This document shows, one piece after another, positions 32,126 through 43,000 of a DNA stretch of 64,000 nt. The DNA comes from Protopterus annectens. Its lineage: Eukaryota > Chordata > Ceratodontiformes > Protopteridae. The notes beneath the pieces are model-generated. The model had not been told where the DNA came from. It did no database searches and saw nothing but the letters and a program-made list of their open reading frames with translations. Numbering within the stretch: the stretch's first letter is position 1; every line of letters begins with the position of its first letter. The stretch spans positions 1,079,835,366-1,079,899,365 of the forward strand of contig NC_056732.1 in assembly GCF_019279795.1 (NCBI RefSeq). The letters run 5' to 3'. The translations under genes were made by a program, and so were the position numbers.

Positions 32126-33848
32126 CTCCTCTGGATTGGTTTCTGCCTCTGGAACGTCTATTCCTGCCCCTTTGGGATCTTGAGTCAGGAAAGGACCAAT
32201 TTTTGGCAGGCCAGTTCCTGCTAAACCTTGGGGGTTGAACCTGCAAGAAATCTTTAACTGTTTGAACAGATTTTGCCTTTTCTTCCATTTTCTTCATAAC
32301 CTGCTGGGCAGGTGTACCAAACAAACTTGTCTTATCCATAGGTGCATCTAATAACTTAGCTTTAACAGGATCCGGTAAAGCTTGTTCCTTTAGCCATGCA
32401 TGCCTTCTTATCACTGTGCCAGTCATGGCTGATCTAAATGAAGCCTCCAGTGCATCATAGCCACATTTTAAGGAATGGTTACTAACCTGTTGTATGTTAT
32501 TTACCATTTCTAATACACATTTCTTATCAAGAGATTCATCAGTGGATAGCTTTTTTGTTAACTGATCAAGCATAAACTCTTGGTATTGTATCATGTGAAA
32601 CTGACAGTTTAAAGCTCTAGCTGAGAGAGTAGCTGATGTGTAGACCTTTTTGCCCCATCTGTCTAATGACCTGGCTTCCCTTTCAGAAGGAATAGGGTTT
32701 TTAGCTATGGTCGCGGCTACTGCCTTGGGACCCTGGGATATAGTTTCGGGGTCTGCAAGTGGGGCCTTGTAAAGGTGGTGATGAGTGTCTGGTACCCTGT
32801 AAAATCTGTCTGGTTTTGCAGGGGCTGGAGGTAAAGAATCTGGTGCAGAGCAGACATCATTGAAGGCATCATCCACCACAGAGAGAACAGGAGGTATAGC
32901 TAAGGGCCTGTGCTGTGGAAGGTGCAGAAAGGTCCTAAGTCTTTTTCTGGAGTCTGAAAAATCCTGCTGCTGCCATTGGAACTGCTCTCGCATGGCATGT
33001 AAGGTTTCCCCAAAGGAGAATTCCTCTGGTGGGGAAGCAGCTGGAATGGATTCTTCAGCATCTGAGTCTTCAAAATTGGAGAAAGGAGCCTCTGGCTGGT
33101 CAGTTATATCTGATTCATCGGCAGAATCATCAGAGGACACTGGCTCAGGGGGCTCTGCCCTAGGTCTCTTCTCTGGGGGCTGAGAGGCCCTGTCTGGGTG
33201 AGATTGAGATCCCCTAATTAATGAAATTAAATCTTCTGCCAGAGTAAGCATTTGAGAACTAGAGGAGGGCCTGGTTGTAGGGGGTTTTACAGGCACTGTT
33301 TTAGTAGTTTTGGCTGCTTTAGCCCTGGCAAAGGCCTTAATGGACATGGCTGCTGGAGGCCTAGCAGCACCACGTGCTGGGGTAGAGACATCCATGGGAA
33401 TGGTGTCTGATAAGTCAGTGGCAACCACCGTAGTGGATAAAATTTCTGAGGCCGATTCAAGAGTGGTAGCAGGGGCCTCAGTTGTAGAGATAGATTCAGC
33501 TGTACTTTGATCAGTTTTCTCGGTTTCGGCCGAAACCGAGACACTCGCTGTTTGCTTAACCATGGTTTCAGCCGAAACCGCGGACCGCGAGTGTCGGTCT
33601 TTATCTTTGCGTTTTTTGGCAGTTTGGGTAGTCGGAGGATCCGACGGCATAATGTACGCAAAATCAGAACCGAAAAACTGTTCAGCAAACTCCGACCGAC
33701 GCCTAAGCGTTCGTCGGTTGAAAGAAGCACAGGCCGAACAGGCTGCTACGTCGTGGTCTGGGCCTAAACAAGGCAGACAATAAGAGTGGAAATCTTTATG
33801 AGGTATTTGTTTCCCACAGGTTAAACAATTATTAACTTTTTCTGACAT
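32043..33848 (-). CDS. Element F gag-like ORF1, intact
   Basis: Open frame of 601 codons from the ATG at 33846-33848 (MSEKVNNCLTCGK), chosen by agreement with C, E and H. Cys/His motifs HSYCLPCLGPDHDVAAC and SACASFNRRTLRRR are at the N-terminus. A Ser/Thr/Glu-rich middle includes two VSAET units encoded by the palindrome. A conserved FSFGETLHAMREQFQWQ core, CGYDALEASFRSAMTGT, DFLQVQPPRFSRNW and an Arg-rich tail follow. Probable RNA-binding structural protein of the element. Confidence 0.85.
   Translation of the reverse strand: MSEKVNNCLTCGKQIPHKDFHSYCLPCLGPDHDVAACSACASFNRRTLRRRSEFAEQFFGSDFAYIMPSDPPTTQTAKKRKDKDRHSRSAVSAETMVKQTASVSVSAETEKTDQSTAESISTTEAPATTLESASEILSTTVVATDLSDTIPMDVSTPARGAARPPAAMSIKAFARAKAAKTTKTVPVKPPTTRPSSSSQMLTLAEDLISLIRGSQSHPDRASQPPEKRPRAEPPEPVSSDDSADESDITDQPEAPFSNFEDSDAEESIPAASPPEEFSFGETLHAMREQFQWQQQDFSDSRKRLRTFLHLPQHRPLAIPPVLSVVDDAFNDVCSAPDSLPPAPAKPDRFYRVPDTHHHLYKAPLADPETISQGPKAVAATIAKNPIPSEREARSLDRWGKKVYTSATLSARALNCQFHMIQYQEFMLDQLTKKLSTDESLDKKCVLEMVNNIQQVSNHSLKCGYDALEASFRSAMTGTVIRRHAWLKEQALPDPVKAKLLDAPMDKTSLFGTPAQQVMKKMEEKAKSVQTVKDFLQVQPPRFSRNWPAKNWSFPDSRSQRGRNRRSRGRNQSRGGAYRGRQWQGNNRGTDTTTATTTTQPQ
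33519..33595. other. Palindrome and inverted arms within gag, element F
   Basis: Same 22-bp palindrome as C (core GGTTTCGGCCGAAACC) and flanking ACACTCGC/GCGAGTGT arms, inside the open gag frame. Confidence 0.7.
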
Positions 33849-33868
33849 CGGCTGAGGCAAGAAAGAGT

Positions 33869-33887
33869 CCCCAACGGGGTACTTAGC
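33869..33887 (-). other. Conserved leader hairpin, element F
   Basis: CCCCAACGGGGTACTTAGC upstream of the gag start. Confidence 0.65.
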
Positions 33888-33972
33888 TTTAGAAGTCTTC
33901 GAAGTAGTATTCGGTAGAAGTAATCTCTGGATCCGACCGACCGGCACTTGCGAACAGCTTCTGCTTGGCCAC

Positions 33973-34159
33973 GCAAGAAAGACTGAGGAAAATGGCGTCG
34001 GCTGATGCCTTTATACCCGAAGGCCAACAGAGATGACATCGGGTGAAGTGCGACATCAGCCGAAGCCGGACCCGGACTTTGGAATCCGGCCGACTGAAGG
34101 GCTGCCTGACGACAGGACAACCCAGTTGTTATGACTGCAGATGCATCCATGAAGGACAT
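33973..34159 (-). repeat. Right terminal repeat, element F
   Basis: Inverted match of 28602-28774, ending ATGAAGGACAT. The C at 34160 belongs to E. Confidence 0.9.
34010..34015 (-). promoter_or_regulatory. TATA box, element F sense promoter
   Basis: GGGTATAAAGG on the minus strand, 162 bp upstream of the gag start. Confidence 0.45.
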
Positions 34160-34291
34160 CCAAAATACAACAAAAAACAACCAACCACCCCTGTACTAAG
34201 CATATGTACAATATATACAATATTTACAATATGTACAACCCAAACCACACAACCGCCTCTAACTACAGAAGGGAAGGAGGGAGGGTAAATT

Positions 34292-34389
34292 GGACTGCAG
34301 CAATGTGGATCTTCGAACATCTACATTTATGGTAGGTACAAAACTGTACGATGTTCTTCATCTCACATTGCTGCAGTCCTTACACTTGG
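34292..34389 (+). repeat. Internal complementary region, element E
   Basis: Matches the reverse complement of E's left end with one mismatch, then that of E's right end. The junction reads GTAC^GATGTTC. Confidence 0.88.
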
Positions 34390-34427
34390 GTAGAATCCCA
34401 AAGCAGAGATAAGGGAGGATGGCAAAA

Positions 34428-36455
34428 CTATAAAGCAGTAGGAGCTGCCAAAATGCCCTGTAAAATTGCAGTGGCAAAACCAGCCCTCGATTTAGAGTAA
34501 AGTGGAAGGTGATAATGCTTAGAGAAAGTATGCACTGAACTCCAAGTAGCTGCCTCCAAAATATCTTTAGTTGCCACCCCCCTTAAAAAAGCTGTAGAAG
34601 TGGCAGTAGCCCTAGTGGAATGAGGCCTAATCCCAGCTGGAACCTCCTTGCCATGATGGGAATAACAGAAAGCAATACAAAACCCAATCCACTTAGAAAT
34701 AGTTTGTTTTGACACAGGCTTGCCCTGAGAACCCAAAGCAAAAGAAACAAACAACTGCTGAGACTGCCTGAACCCTTTAGTTCTGTTCAAATAATATCTC
34801 AACTGCCTGTGTATATCCAAAGTGTGCAAAATCTTTTCCCCTTTATTTTGGGGGTCTGCATAAAAAGTAGGCAAATGAATAGTTTGGTTTAAAACCACAC
34901 TAGAAACCACTTTAGGCATAAAGGAAGGATTAGTACGCAAAGATACCCTATCCTTATGGAAAATTAAGAAAGGCTCAACTGCCATAAGGGCCTGTAATTC
35001 AGAAACCCTTCTCGCAGAGGTAATGGCCAACAAAAAAGCAGTCTTCCATGATAAATATTTCAACTCAGCAGTAGCTGCAGGCTCAAAAGGTTGTAGAGTG
35101 AGTTTCTCCAACACAAAATTGAGATCCCAAGCAGGAGTCGGAGCTCTCCGTGGGGGTCTTATATTCTTTGCCCCTCTAAGGAATTGCTTAAACAAGGGAT
35201 GAGAAAACAATGGTGGTTCACAGTCATAGTGAGCAGAAATTGCTGCAGCATGAATCTTAATAGAAGAGAAGGACAAACCTTTGTCCAGTAACTCAGTAAG
35301 ATATTGAAGAGCCACACTTAAATTAGGCTTAGAAACATCAAAATCCTTTGCTGCACTCCAAAATAAAAATCTCTTCCATTTATCTGCGTACACTTTCCTT
35401 GTACTAGGCCTTCTGGCCTCCAAAATAACATTCAAAACTTGCTGTGGCAGCTGAGATCCTCCAGGGTTTAAAACAGAATATGCCAGGCTGTCAGGTGAAG
35501 AGAGTGAAGCTTGACATTGAGTAAATGACTGTTCTCCTGAGACAGCAGGTGTGGAATCAAGGCAAAGGCCATGGAGGCTCCGTACCAGACTTCTCAGTAA
35601 TGGGTACCAGTGCTGTCGAGGCCAATCTGGAGCTATTAAAATCATCTTTGGCTTGTCCTGTCTGACCTTCAGGAGTACCTTTGGGAGGAGAGGCAGAGGT
35701 GGAAAGGCATACACATGAAGATTGTTCCAGCTGAATGAAAGAGCATCCACTTTCCAAGCTGTGGGATGAAACCTTTTTGTGCAAAACTTTGGCAGCTGGT
35801 AGTTTAGTGGAGAAGCGAACAGATCTATGTCTGGAGTTCCCCAGGACACTGTCAATTTCTGAAATACATGAGGATCCAATTTCCACTCGTGGGGATCCAT
35901 AATTTGCCTGCTCAACACATCTGCTAAGGAGTTCTGTGCTCCGGCAGAAACCTTGCCTGAAGATTTAGTTGTAAACTGAGAGCAGTCTCCCACAAAATCA
36001 TTGCTTGTCTGCATAGAGGATAAGAACGTGTCCCCCCTTGCTTGTTGATGTACCACATGACAGTTGTGTTGTCTGTTAGAATCAACACCTGCCCTGGAAG
36101 AAGTAAATCCTTGAAAGCTATTAATGCAAATTGGACTGCTAACATCTCCTTCAAGTTGATATGTAGATGTTGAAGTCAGGCAGGCCACGTGTCTTGTACC
36201 CACTTTCCATTTAGATGAGCTCCCCAAGCTTTGTCGGAGGCATCTGTCGTTAGAATCTGACTCGCCTCTGGCCGGGTCACAGAGAGTCCCTTGTTTAGGT
36301 GACATTCCTGAGCCCACCACAAAAATTCCTTTTGAATGCAAGGTATTATTTGAATGACAGTGTCCAAATCTTGGCAGTGCTGTGTCCATACATTTTTGAG
36401 ATACCATTGCAGCTTCCTCATATGCAGTTTGGCATTGGGAAGCACCAGAATACAA
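34428..36455 (-). CDS. Element E tyrosine recombinase, open, with MT-like domain in frame
   Basis: One open frame of 675 codons. The first part (to about 35950) is off-frame RT/RNase H sequence. From there it reads NSLADVLSR, the MT-like domain (IDLFASPLN, AFPPLPLLPKVLLKV, IAPDWPRQHWYPLL), then the YR core-binding domain (EARRPSTRKVYADKWKRF, SSIKIHAAAISAHY). The catalytic set is complete: SARRVSELQ (near 35000-35023), HSTRATATS (34605-34625) and FSKHYHLPL (34509-34530). The best-preserved YR in the window. It would recombine the circular DNA into the genome. The true start codon is uncertain. Confidence 0.85.
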   Translation of the reverse strand: MYSGASQCQTAYEEAAMVSQKCMDTALPRFGHCHSNNTLHSKGIFVVGSGMSPKQGTLCDPARGESDSNDRCLRQSLGSSSKWKVGTRHVACLTSTSTYQLEGDVSSPICINSFQGFTSSRAGVDSNRQHNCHVVHQQARGDTFLSSMQTSNDFVGDCSQFTTKSSGKVSAGAQNSLADVLSRQIMDPHEWKLDPHVFQKLTVSWGTPDIDLFASPLNYQLPKFCTKRFHPTAWKVDALSFSWNNLHVYAFPPLPLLPKVLLKVRQDKPKMILIAPDWPRQHWYPLLRSLVRSLHGLCLDSTPAVSGEQSFTQCQASLSSPDSLAYSVLNPGGSQLPQQVLNVILEARRPSTRKVYADKWKRFLFWSAAKDFDVSKPNLSVALQYLTELLDKGLSFSSIKIHAAAISAHYDCEPPLFSHPLFKQFLRGAKNIRPPRRAPTPAWDLNFVLEKLTLQPFEPAATAELKYLSWKTAFLLAITSARRVSELQALMAVEPFLIFHKDRVSLRTNPSFMPKVVSSVVLNQTIHLPTFYADPQNKGEKILHTLDIHRQLRYYLNRTKGFRQSQQLFVSFALGSQGKPVSKQTISKWIGFCIAFCYSHHGKEVPAGIRPHSTRATATSTAFLRGVATKDILEAATWSSVHTFSKHYHLPLYSKSRAGFATAILQGILAAPTAL

Positions 36456-37510
36456 GATGCCATGAACCCCAAGGCTTGAAGGACTGTCCTTGCAGTCAGC
36501 CTGGACTGATGAGACAATTGATGGAAGTACAGAGAAAGATTATTTTGTTTGTCCGGGGTCAAAAAAGCCATCTGGGCTGCTGTATTCAGTCTCACACCCA
36601 GAAAGCACATATCCTGAGAGGGTACTAGACTGGACTTTATTTCGTTCACAGAATACCCCAGGCATCTTAGCACTGCTATCACATATTGCAAATGATGAAG
36701 AAGTTCGTCCTTTCCTTGGGCCAGAATCAGGCAATCGTCCAAATAAGGATAGATCTGAATTCCTCTTAGCCTGAAGAAAGCTATCACTGGAGCCAGAACC
36801 TTCGTGAACACTCTGGGCGCAGTAGATAAGCCAAAGGGCAATGCAGAGAACTGATAATGTGAAGTCCCAGCTCGAAAACGCAGATACTTCCTGCAACTAA
36901 GCCTGATAGGAACATGAAGGTAAGCCTCCTTGAGATCCAAAGTCACCATCCAGTGATCCTTGCCCAGCAGAGGTAAAAGCTGTTGTAACATCAACATTTT
37001 GAACTTGGGAATGTCCAGATAAGTGTTGAGGATAGATAAATCCAAAATTGGTCTCCACGTGTTCCCCTTCTTTGGCACTAGGAACAGGCGAGAATAAAAT
37101 CCTAGGCCCACTTCTGGTAGAGGGACCGGTTGTATGGCCCCTATTTGGAGCAGCAGAGAAATTTGCTTGCGAGCCTCTAGTCTTTGCTGAGGAGGAACGT
37201 CCGGCATGCCTTTGAAAGGAGGCAAGGTATGGAAATAAAATCTGTAACCTTGGTGTATGATATCCAATACCCATCTGTCCTGGGTAATCAAACTCCAACT
37301 TTCTCTGAAGAGTGCCAACCTTCCTCCCAAAGGAGCTGCCAGACAAGAAGGATCTGGCAGCTGAAAAGGTAGGTCATTGGGCCTGTTTACGAAAGGACTG
37401 GCCCCTGCCCTCACCTGAAGATTGTGCAGGAGAACTCCCTGTTCTAGGCCTGAAGGAGCTCTGAGCTCTGCCCCTACCACGTCTAGATCTACCCCTAGAC
37501 TGTGACTCAT
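35924..37510 (-). pseudogene. Element E RT-RNase H, one stop and one frameshift
   Basis: Open for 444 codons from 37510 to 36176, starting inside the end of gag in the +1 frame. Motifs: FYSRLFLVPKK, RPILDLSILN, LDLKEAYLHVPI, LPFGLSTAPRVF, IYPYLDDCLIL (36725-36760) and TTDASDKAWGAHL. A TGA at 36174 interrupts RNase H just before HINLKEM. The frame reopens through LTDNTTVMWYINKQGG. A 1-bp shift near 35940 then moves it into the YR frame. Confidence 0.88.
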
Positions 37511-39108
37511 AAGAAGGGTATGTCCACCCCTTAGCAGGCCAATTCCTACTAAACTTCGGAGGCTGGACTTGCAAAAAATCTTTAACAGTCTGCATAGACT
37601 TAGCCTTGTCTTCCATTTTCTTCAAGACTGACTCAACAGGTGAACCAAACAACACATCAGACTGTAAAGGAGCATCCAAAATCCTTGTCTTAACATGTTC
37701 AGATAAATTCTGATCCCTCAACCAGGCGTGCCTGCGAAGAAATGACCCAGTGGCAGCCACCCTAGACGAGGCCTGTACAGCATCAAAACCACATTGTAAA
37801 GAATGCTTACCCACCTGTTCAGAGACATGTACTAAATCTTGTAATTCCTTACACTCAATGCCTTCCGCCAGAGCATCTACCTTAGACTTCAGTTGAGAAA
37901 GTAGATAATTCTGATATTTCAACATATGAAACTGGCAATTCAAAGCCCTCATAGCCAAGGTGGAAGAAGTATAGACTTTCTTTCCCCATCTATCCAAAGC
38001 TCTGGCCTCTTTATCTGGAGGAACCGGATTTTTTACAACAGAGGCCTTGACACCCTTAGGTCCCTGACTAACAGTTTCTGGGTCCGCCCTAGGACTCTTA
38101 TAAAGATATTTATGAGCCTCAGGCACTCTATAATACCTATCCGGTTTATACAGGAGCAGGAGGCAAAGAATCAGGATTAAGTGAAGCCTCCGCAAACACA
38201 TCTTCCACAACATCCAGAACAGGAGGTATAGCCAAAGGCCTATGCTGGGGTAAAAGTAAAAACTCCCTAAGCCTTTTCCTGGAATCAGAGAAGTCCTGAC
38301 CTTCCCACTTAAAATGTTCCCTCATGGAATGAAGAGTCTCTGAAAAAGAAAAATCCTCTGGAGAAGCAGAAGGGGTAGAATCATCTGCATCAGAATCAGA
38401 ATAAGGAGAATACTCCTGCAAGTCTTCAGCCGAAGACTCTGAAACATCTGAAGGCTGCTCAAAACTCCCCAACTCTGGTTCCATCCTAGGCCTCTTATCT
38501 GGAGGGGGCAAAGAACCTCTAATCAAAGTAATTAAATCTTCTGCCATTTTAAGCATGTGCTTCTTGGGCACAGAACCAGAAGAACTAGGAGTAACACCAA
38601 CAGAAGCTAAACCTGGCCTGCCTCTGGGAGAAGCCTTAGAAACAGAAGGAGAGGGCCTAACCACCTTAGGAAGGGAGGGGAGTACAGTAACCTGAGAAGC
38701 CCCTTCAGCCTGACCTGCCTCCTGGGAGGCCACATCTTGCAATAACAAAGTCTCCCCCTGAGACTCCAGAGAAGCCTCCTGCGGAACCACCGGTTCCACT
38801 GACGCCTCTAAAGAACCGGCGTCCGGTACAGACGACTCTTCTTGTCTGGGTTTAGCTGCCTTGTCTTTGCGCTTTTTTGAAGAAGCGGGCGTCGGAGCGT
38901 CCGACGGCATCTTATAATTGCACCGCTTCCCAAAGACTAACCTAGCACAATCTAGCCTTCGCTTAATAGTGCGCTTATTGAACATAGCACAAAAGCGACA
39001 CCCTACAACATCGTGCTCAGGCCCCAAACAAGGAATACACAAAGTATGATCATCTCTATGCGGTATCTGCTTCCCACAAGAAATACAGTTATTCACTTTT
39101 TCTGACAT
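37374..39108 (-). pseudogene. Element E gag-like ORF1, one frameshift
   Basis: ATG at 39106-39108. The first part (to about 38160) has CGKQIPHRDDHTLCIPCLGPEHDV and CRFCAMFNKRTIKRR, a Ser/Pro/Glu-rich middle and FSFSETLHSMREHFKWE. A small indel near 38160 shifts into the second part (38150-37374): RYYRVPEAHKYLY, RALNCQFHMLKYQ, RRHAWLRDQ, DFLQVQPPKFSRNW and an Arg/Gly/Ser-rich tail. It lacks the palindrome of C, F and H. Confidence 0.85.
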
Positions 39109-39145
39109 CCGGTAAACCACTGAGGCAAGAAAAAACTTAAATATT

Positions 39146-39164
39146 CCCCAACGGGGTACTTAGC
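39146..39164 (-). other. Conserved leader hairpin, element E
   Basis: CCCCAACGGGGTACTTAGC, unchanged although the surrounding leader differs from other subfamilies. Confidence 0.65.
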
Positions 39165-39252
39165 CAACTTTGACTTGGTCTGAAACTCCGAATTCGAAAA
39201 ATTTCAGAACGCCGAACGGCACTTACAACGCTGCTTCTGCATCGGACCATGC

Positions 39253-39424
39253 GGCAAAAAAGACTGAGGATATGACGTCGGTCATGCGCATTTATACCCT
39301 GACGTCCTGATGTCAGTCTTGAGCGCCTTGACCGACGTCAGCCTAATACTTTGATATTCGGGCCGACCGAGGACAGCGGACTACCCCAAGTGTAAGGACT
39401 GCAGCAATGTGAGATGAAGAACAT
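39253..39424 (-). repeat. Right terminal repeat, element E
   Basis: Inverted match of 28359-28517, ending GATGAAGAACAT. Confidence 0.88.
39291..39296 (-). promoter_or_regulatory. TATA box, element E sense promoter
   Basis: GGGTATAAATG on the minus strand in the right repeat. Confidence 0.45.
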
Positions 39425-40040
39425 CTGGTCTTGTGTCCAAATCACCAAGAAGAATCCTGAACAGGTTCCGGATCATCTCTGGTCTGGGGGGGGCCCTGTT
39501 GGATGACTCTTTCTAGCAGCTTTTTTTTGCTAATACCACTGCTTCCCTCTGATTGGGTGGAACATCGGGGATTCTTTTCATTTTGTTTGGGGGCTAGGGA
39601 AAATGGTATAATATAACCTCTGGATAGGACTCTCTGCACCCAGGAATCTTTTGTTATAGATAGCCAGACACACTGGTGTAGACACAAAGCATTCTCCTCA
39701 CCTGACTGCCTCCTGGATAATGGTAGGGACTCCCTACAGGAATGCTAGTAGGGCTTATCCCAGAAGCCCTAGTTTTGTGGCTCACCTATGTTGCGAGGAC
39801 ATCGTCTTGAAAAGGTGAATTAATTTTAAATACAATAACTTTTCTTAGCTGTAACTCACAAGCAAGGATAGATACTAGTCCAAAAGTGCAAGAACGACAG
39901 GATCCGCGTCTTAAGCTAAATGGCAGCAAACGAGATCTGCGGTATGTTAGGTTGGGAGGACATTATCGGTAAAGGGAGGAGACTGAAAGTTTTTTGGATC
40001 CGAAGATCTGGTAAAAGTGGCTCAGTCAGATCAGAGTCTC
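39425..40040 (-). pseudogene. Relic X2: RT N-terminus and decayed upstream part
   Basis: Minus strand 39687-39442 reads ITKDSWVQRVLSRGYIIPFSL, aligning with the ITxDxWVLxxIxxGYxxxF region that precedes RT in the other elements. FFLV-type residues follow just before 39425. The reading joins the LDLRKLN segment at 28314 in frame if AA^C is taken as the E target. Upstream of 39700 only scattered, unrecognised gag-like remains are visible. Confidence 0.65.
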
Positions 40041-43000
40041 TGATCCGAACACATCAGCTGAGGAATGAATGAAAAGGGCAATATCAGATGTAATGGTATC
40101 AGTTTCAACCTAAAAGTCTAAATGTCTGAAACGAACCAATTTCAAAGCCTGTAAAATAAATGCATATGCAAAAAGATAGGTGAAACCTCCCCATCAGTCA
40201 AAAAAGCACTTATTGTAAAAAAATGCAAGCTGGTCTTACAGAATACAATTCTAAAATGTAATAAATCTTCCGATGCCAATATTTTAACCAACAGAGTTTA
40301 TAAAATGTACATTTCCATGTTCCAAATAAATATGCTTATAGGGAAAAAAATCATTTTTTGTGCAATATTTTACATTTTAAAAAAATTCCCTCTTTATGGG
40401 GAGAGTTAAGTTTAATGGTAACAGCTTCAGCCCAAAAGGTCTAAATGCCTGAAAGGAACCATTTTCAAAGCCTAAAAACAAATACATACGTGATGAGACA
40501 GGTGAAACCCCCATCAGTCAAAAATACAATTCGTATTGTCAAAATATAAGTTGTACAAGCTGGCCTTGTGTCAAAAATTAGTCATCTTTTATCATATAGT
40601 ACAGAATCAAAAGTCAAGATTTACAGATAAAGATATAATTTACAAGAATATATTTTTCAACAATAAAGCTTTTCAAACAAATAATGTGTTATTCAAGCAC
40701 AAGTTAAAAACTTTAAACAAATAAAAAATACATTAAACAGAAGACAGCAAACAAACATTTTGCTTTTAAAAGACCAAAAATATTTTCTGCAAGGTAGGGG
40801 ACAGATGCTAAACAGTAGTAAGAAAAAAGTGCGATAATCTGGATCACATTTGAAAAAAATACTAAATGACAATTTTCATATCTTAGCAACATACCTGAAA
40901 ACGTGCAAGTCCACACAATGGAGAACTTCAGTGCAACTCTTTCAAATTGTATAATGTAAAATTATTTTGTTTCCATTTCAGTACAACTTGTAAACTGAAA
41001 TATGCCCATTCAAACCATTTTTGTAGCAAACTGAGCTCCATTCTTATTTTTATTTTCTACTTATAGGAGCTTCCTGTGAATCCTACTTGTTTTTCTATTC
41101 GCTTTAGCAGCTGTACTAACATTTAAGAATGTACCGTCACATGACCCATGCACACAGTACATATAACAAAATACAAAAACTGCTCTGCAGATAAATGACA
41201 ATATGCTGCTGAAGGAAAAAAGTTAACCGACTTGATAAAACACAGATGGTTAACAGTGATACTTCACTCTTACTGTAACTACACAAACAGGCATACTACG
41301 AGAACACAGAAGTGATGACAAACTATCTGCTACTTAACATAAATTAAGTTTCATAAACTGCAAACAGAAATATACCTAGGATAAACTATGAAGTAAGTGA
41401 ATGAACTAATGTAAATAGACAAACATTCAACTATGCAGAACAGCAGTCCTGAAAATGGAAACAAAATTTACAAAGATAATGGGACACAGATTTCCTTTAA
41501 AGTGTTGGTTCACACAACATAGTTCTTATTTAGAACGCAAGTGAAATTCATTTGCTGAAGGCAAAGGAACATGCCTATGGAGTATATAAAAATATCTAGT
41601 ACCAGCTGTTATCTCTGTCTTAGAGTTTCATTCCCATTAGAAAAACTGAACTGCAAATATTCTGACAAGTTACAAGTACAGATTATATGTAATAAGGCCT
41701 TAGTAATCAGAAATTGTGACCAAGGTCTTTGCTCTTCATTCCGAAGTTCATCATGTAGGAATAAAGCTGAACAGAAATATGAAAAAAAAAACGTAGCCAT
41801 TCTGAGTTCAGTAATGCTGACTGCATCTACCAGCACTACCCATGAGTTTGTGTTTGCTAATCCAATCTTGATAGGTCCCAGCATGCATTAAAAACCATTA
41901 TTGCACAATACATGAGGACCTAGAACATTTTGGAGAATTTCAAATAGAAAAATAAATTAAAATGGAATTCTTTTGATGGGTAAGACAACTGCATTTATAC
42001 TACATGTCTGATAAATGCATGCCAGTTGGATGGAATTCTCCATCTATCAACAAGCGCCCAAAATGCACATCAGTAAAAATGCAGTAAAAGGAAGTCTTCA
42101 GCTCTTATAGGTCACTTCCAGTCGAAGGAGAAGGATCAAGGTCTGAATAATCAAAGTGCTCATTTCCTCAGTAGAACTATCTTCTAAATGGACCATAAAA
42201 TGGAGTCATCAACATGTATCATCTAAAGAAAACAAAACAGAGTCAAAATAAATCTCTCTGTAATCCACTGATTTCAGTTGCTATTGATAATCTGTAAAGG
42301 CACAGAATGAACACACACATGTACTGTTTTGCTGTGCAACATAACTGCAGTCCATTTATCAGTCATACCACATCCTCATGTGCACACCTGGTTATTAACC
42401 AACAAATATAAAAATGTTCCACTAAAGAGAATTTTTTTTTAGTGAAAGCTTGGTTTAGCTGTCTTTATATGCATTTTTTTGCTCTCATTCTTCTCTCTCT
42501 CTTGTCCAAGCTAATTCTGCAACCAGTTTTAGTTTAGCTTACAGAAATTCAACAAGTACCCTTTGGTTCACCCAAATCTAACCATTCTTTACACAATAAT
42601 AAACCATAGGTCCTATACAGCTTAAATCTTAAATACACACCCCCAAAACAACTAACCTATGTTTGCCAAAGACAGACAATATTATCTTCATGACCTTCTC
42701 AGGAAGGATATTTGTGTACCCACTAACTTTTCCATAATGCTACCACCACAAGTTATCCACAGCATCCTCAGATTGTATCTTCTTACTTTCAATCATCTAA
42801 CTTGCTAAAAGATGCACCCCTCTGGGATGCTGTTAATTCTCGAGGGACATAACATTTCAAAAATCTGCCTATTCTTCTAGGTTACACATACTGCAGTCCC
42901 TTCAACTTCTTTTCATTTAGCATCCGATTCAAGCACCACTATTTTACCCTCAAAACTGGTTCCATTCAATGACTTGTGGAAAACACTCAACTGTTTGTAT

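Larger units (their letters stand above)
28556..34159 (-). mobile_element. DIRS-like element F, 5.6 kb, nested in E
   Basis: Complete ends AGTACAG to GGACAT, flanked by AA and C within E. Same subfamily as C and H. Gag is intact. The RT-RNase H-MT gene has one 2-bp deletion. YR has the 2-bp deletion shared with C and a stop. Inverted repeats 28602-28774 and 33973-34147, ICR 28974-29072. It is younger than E, which is younger than X2. Confidence 0.95.
28315..39424 (-). mobile_element. DIRS-like element E, 5.5 kb plus nested F
   Basis: Outer ends AGTACAG (28315) and GAACAT (39424), flanked by AA and C. It is inserted in the RT gene of X2 just before the LDLRKLN motif. Element F occupies 28556-34159 inside E's 3' non-coding region, between the left repeat and the ICR. 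E belongs to a third end-type (GCAGCAATGTG). It has an open YR and a largely open RT and gag. Inverted repeats at 28359-28517 and 39253-39411, ICR 34292-34389. Confidence 0.93.

Noticed and set aside
33310-33767. Plus-strand open frames opposite gag in F and H
   Set aside because: They mirror the low-stop composition of gag on the other strand and have no domain or independent conservation.
28315-39424. Endogenous retrovirus or Ty3 element
   Set aside because: No long terminal direct repeats, no protease, no DDE integrase, no envelope, no target duplication. Inverted repeats plus ICR and YR indicate DIRS.
42100-42240. Possible host exon on the minus strand after TTTTGTTTTCTTTAG
   Set aside because: All three frames meet stops within about a dozen codons. 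A later frame that looks protein-like (FDYSDLDPSPSTGSDL) is preceded by stops and has no good acceptor.
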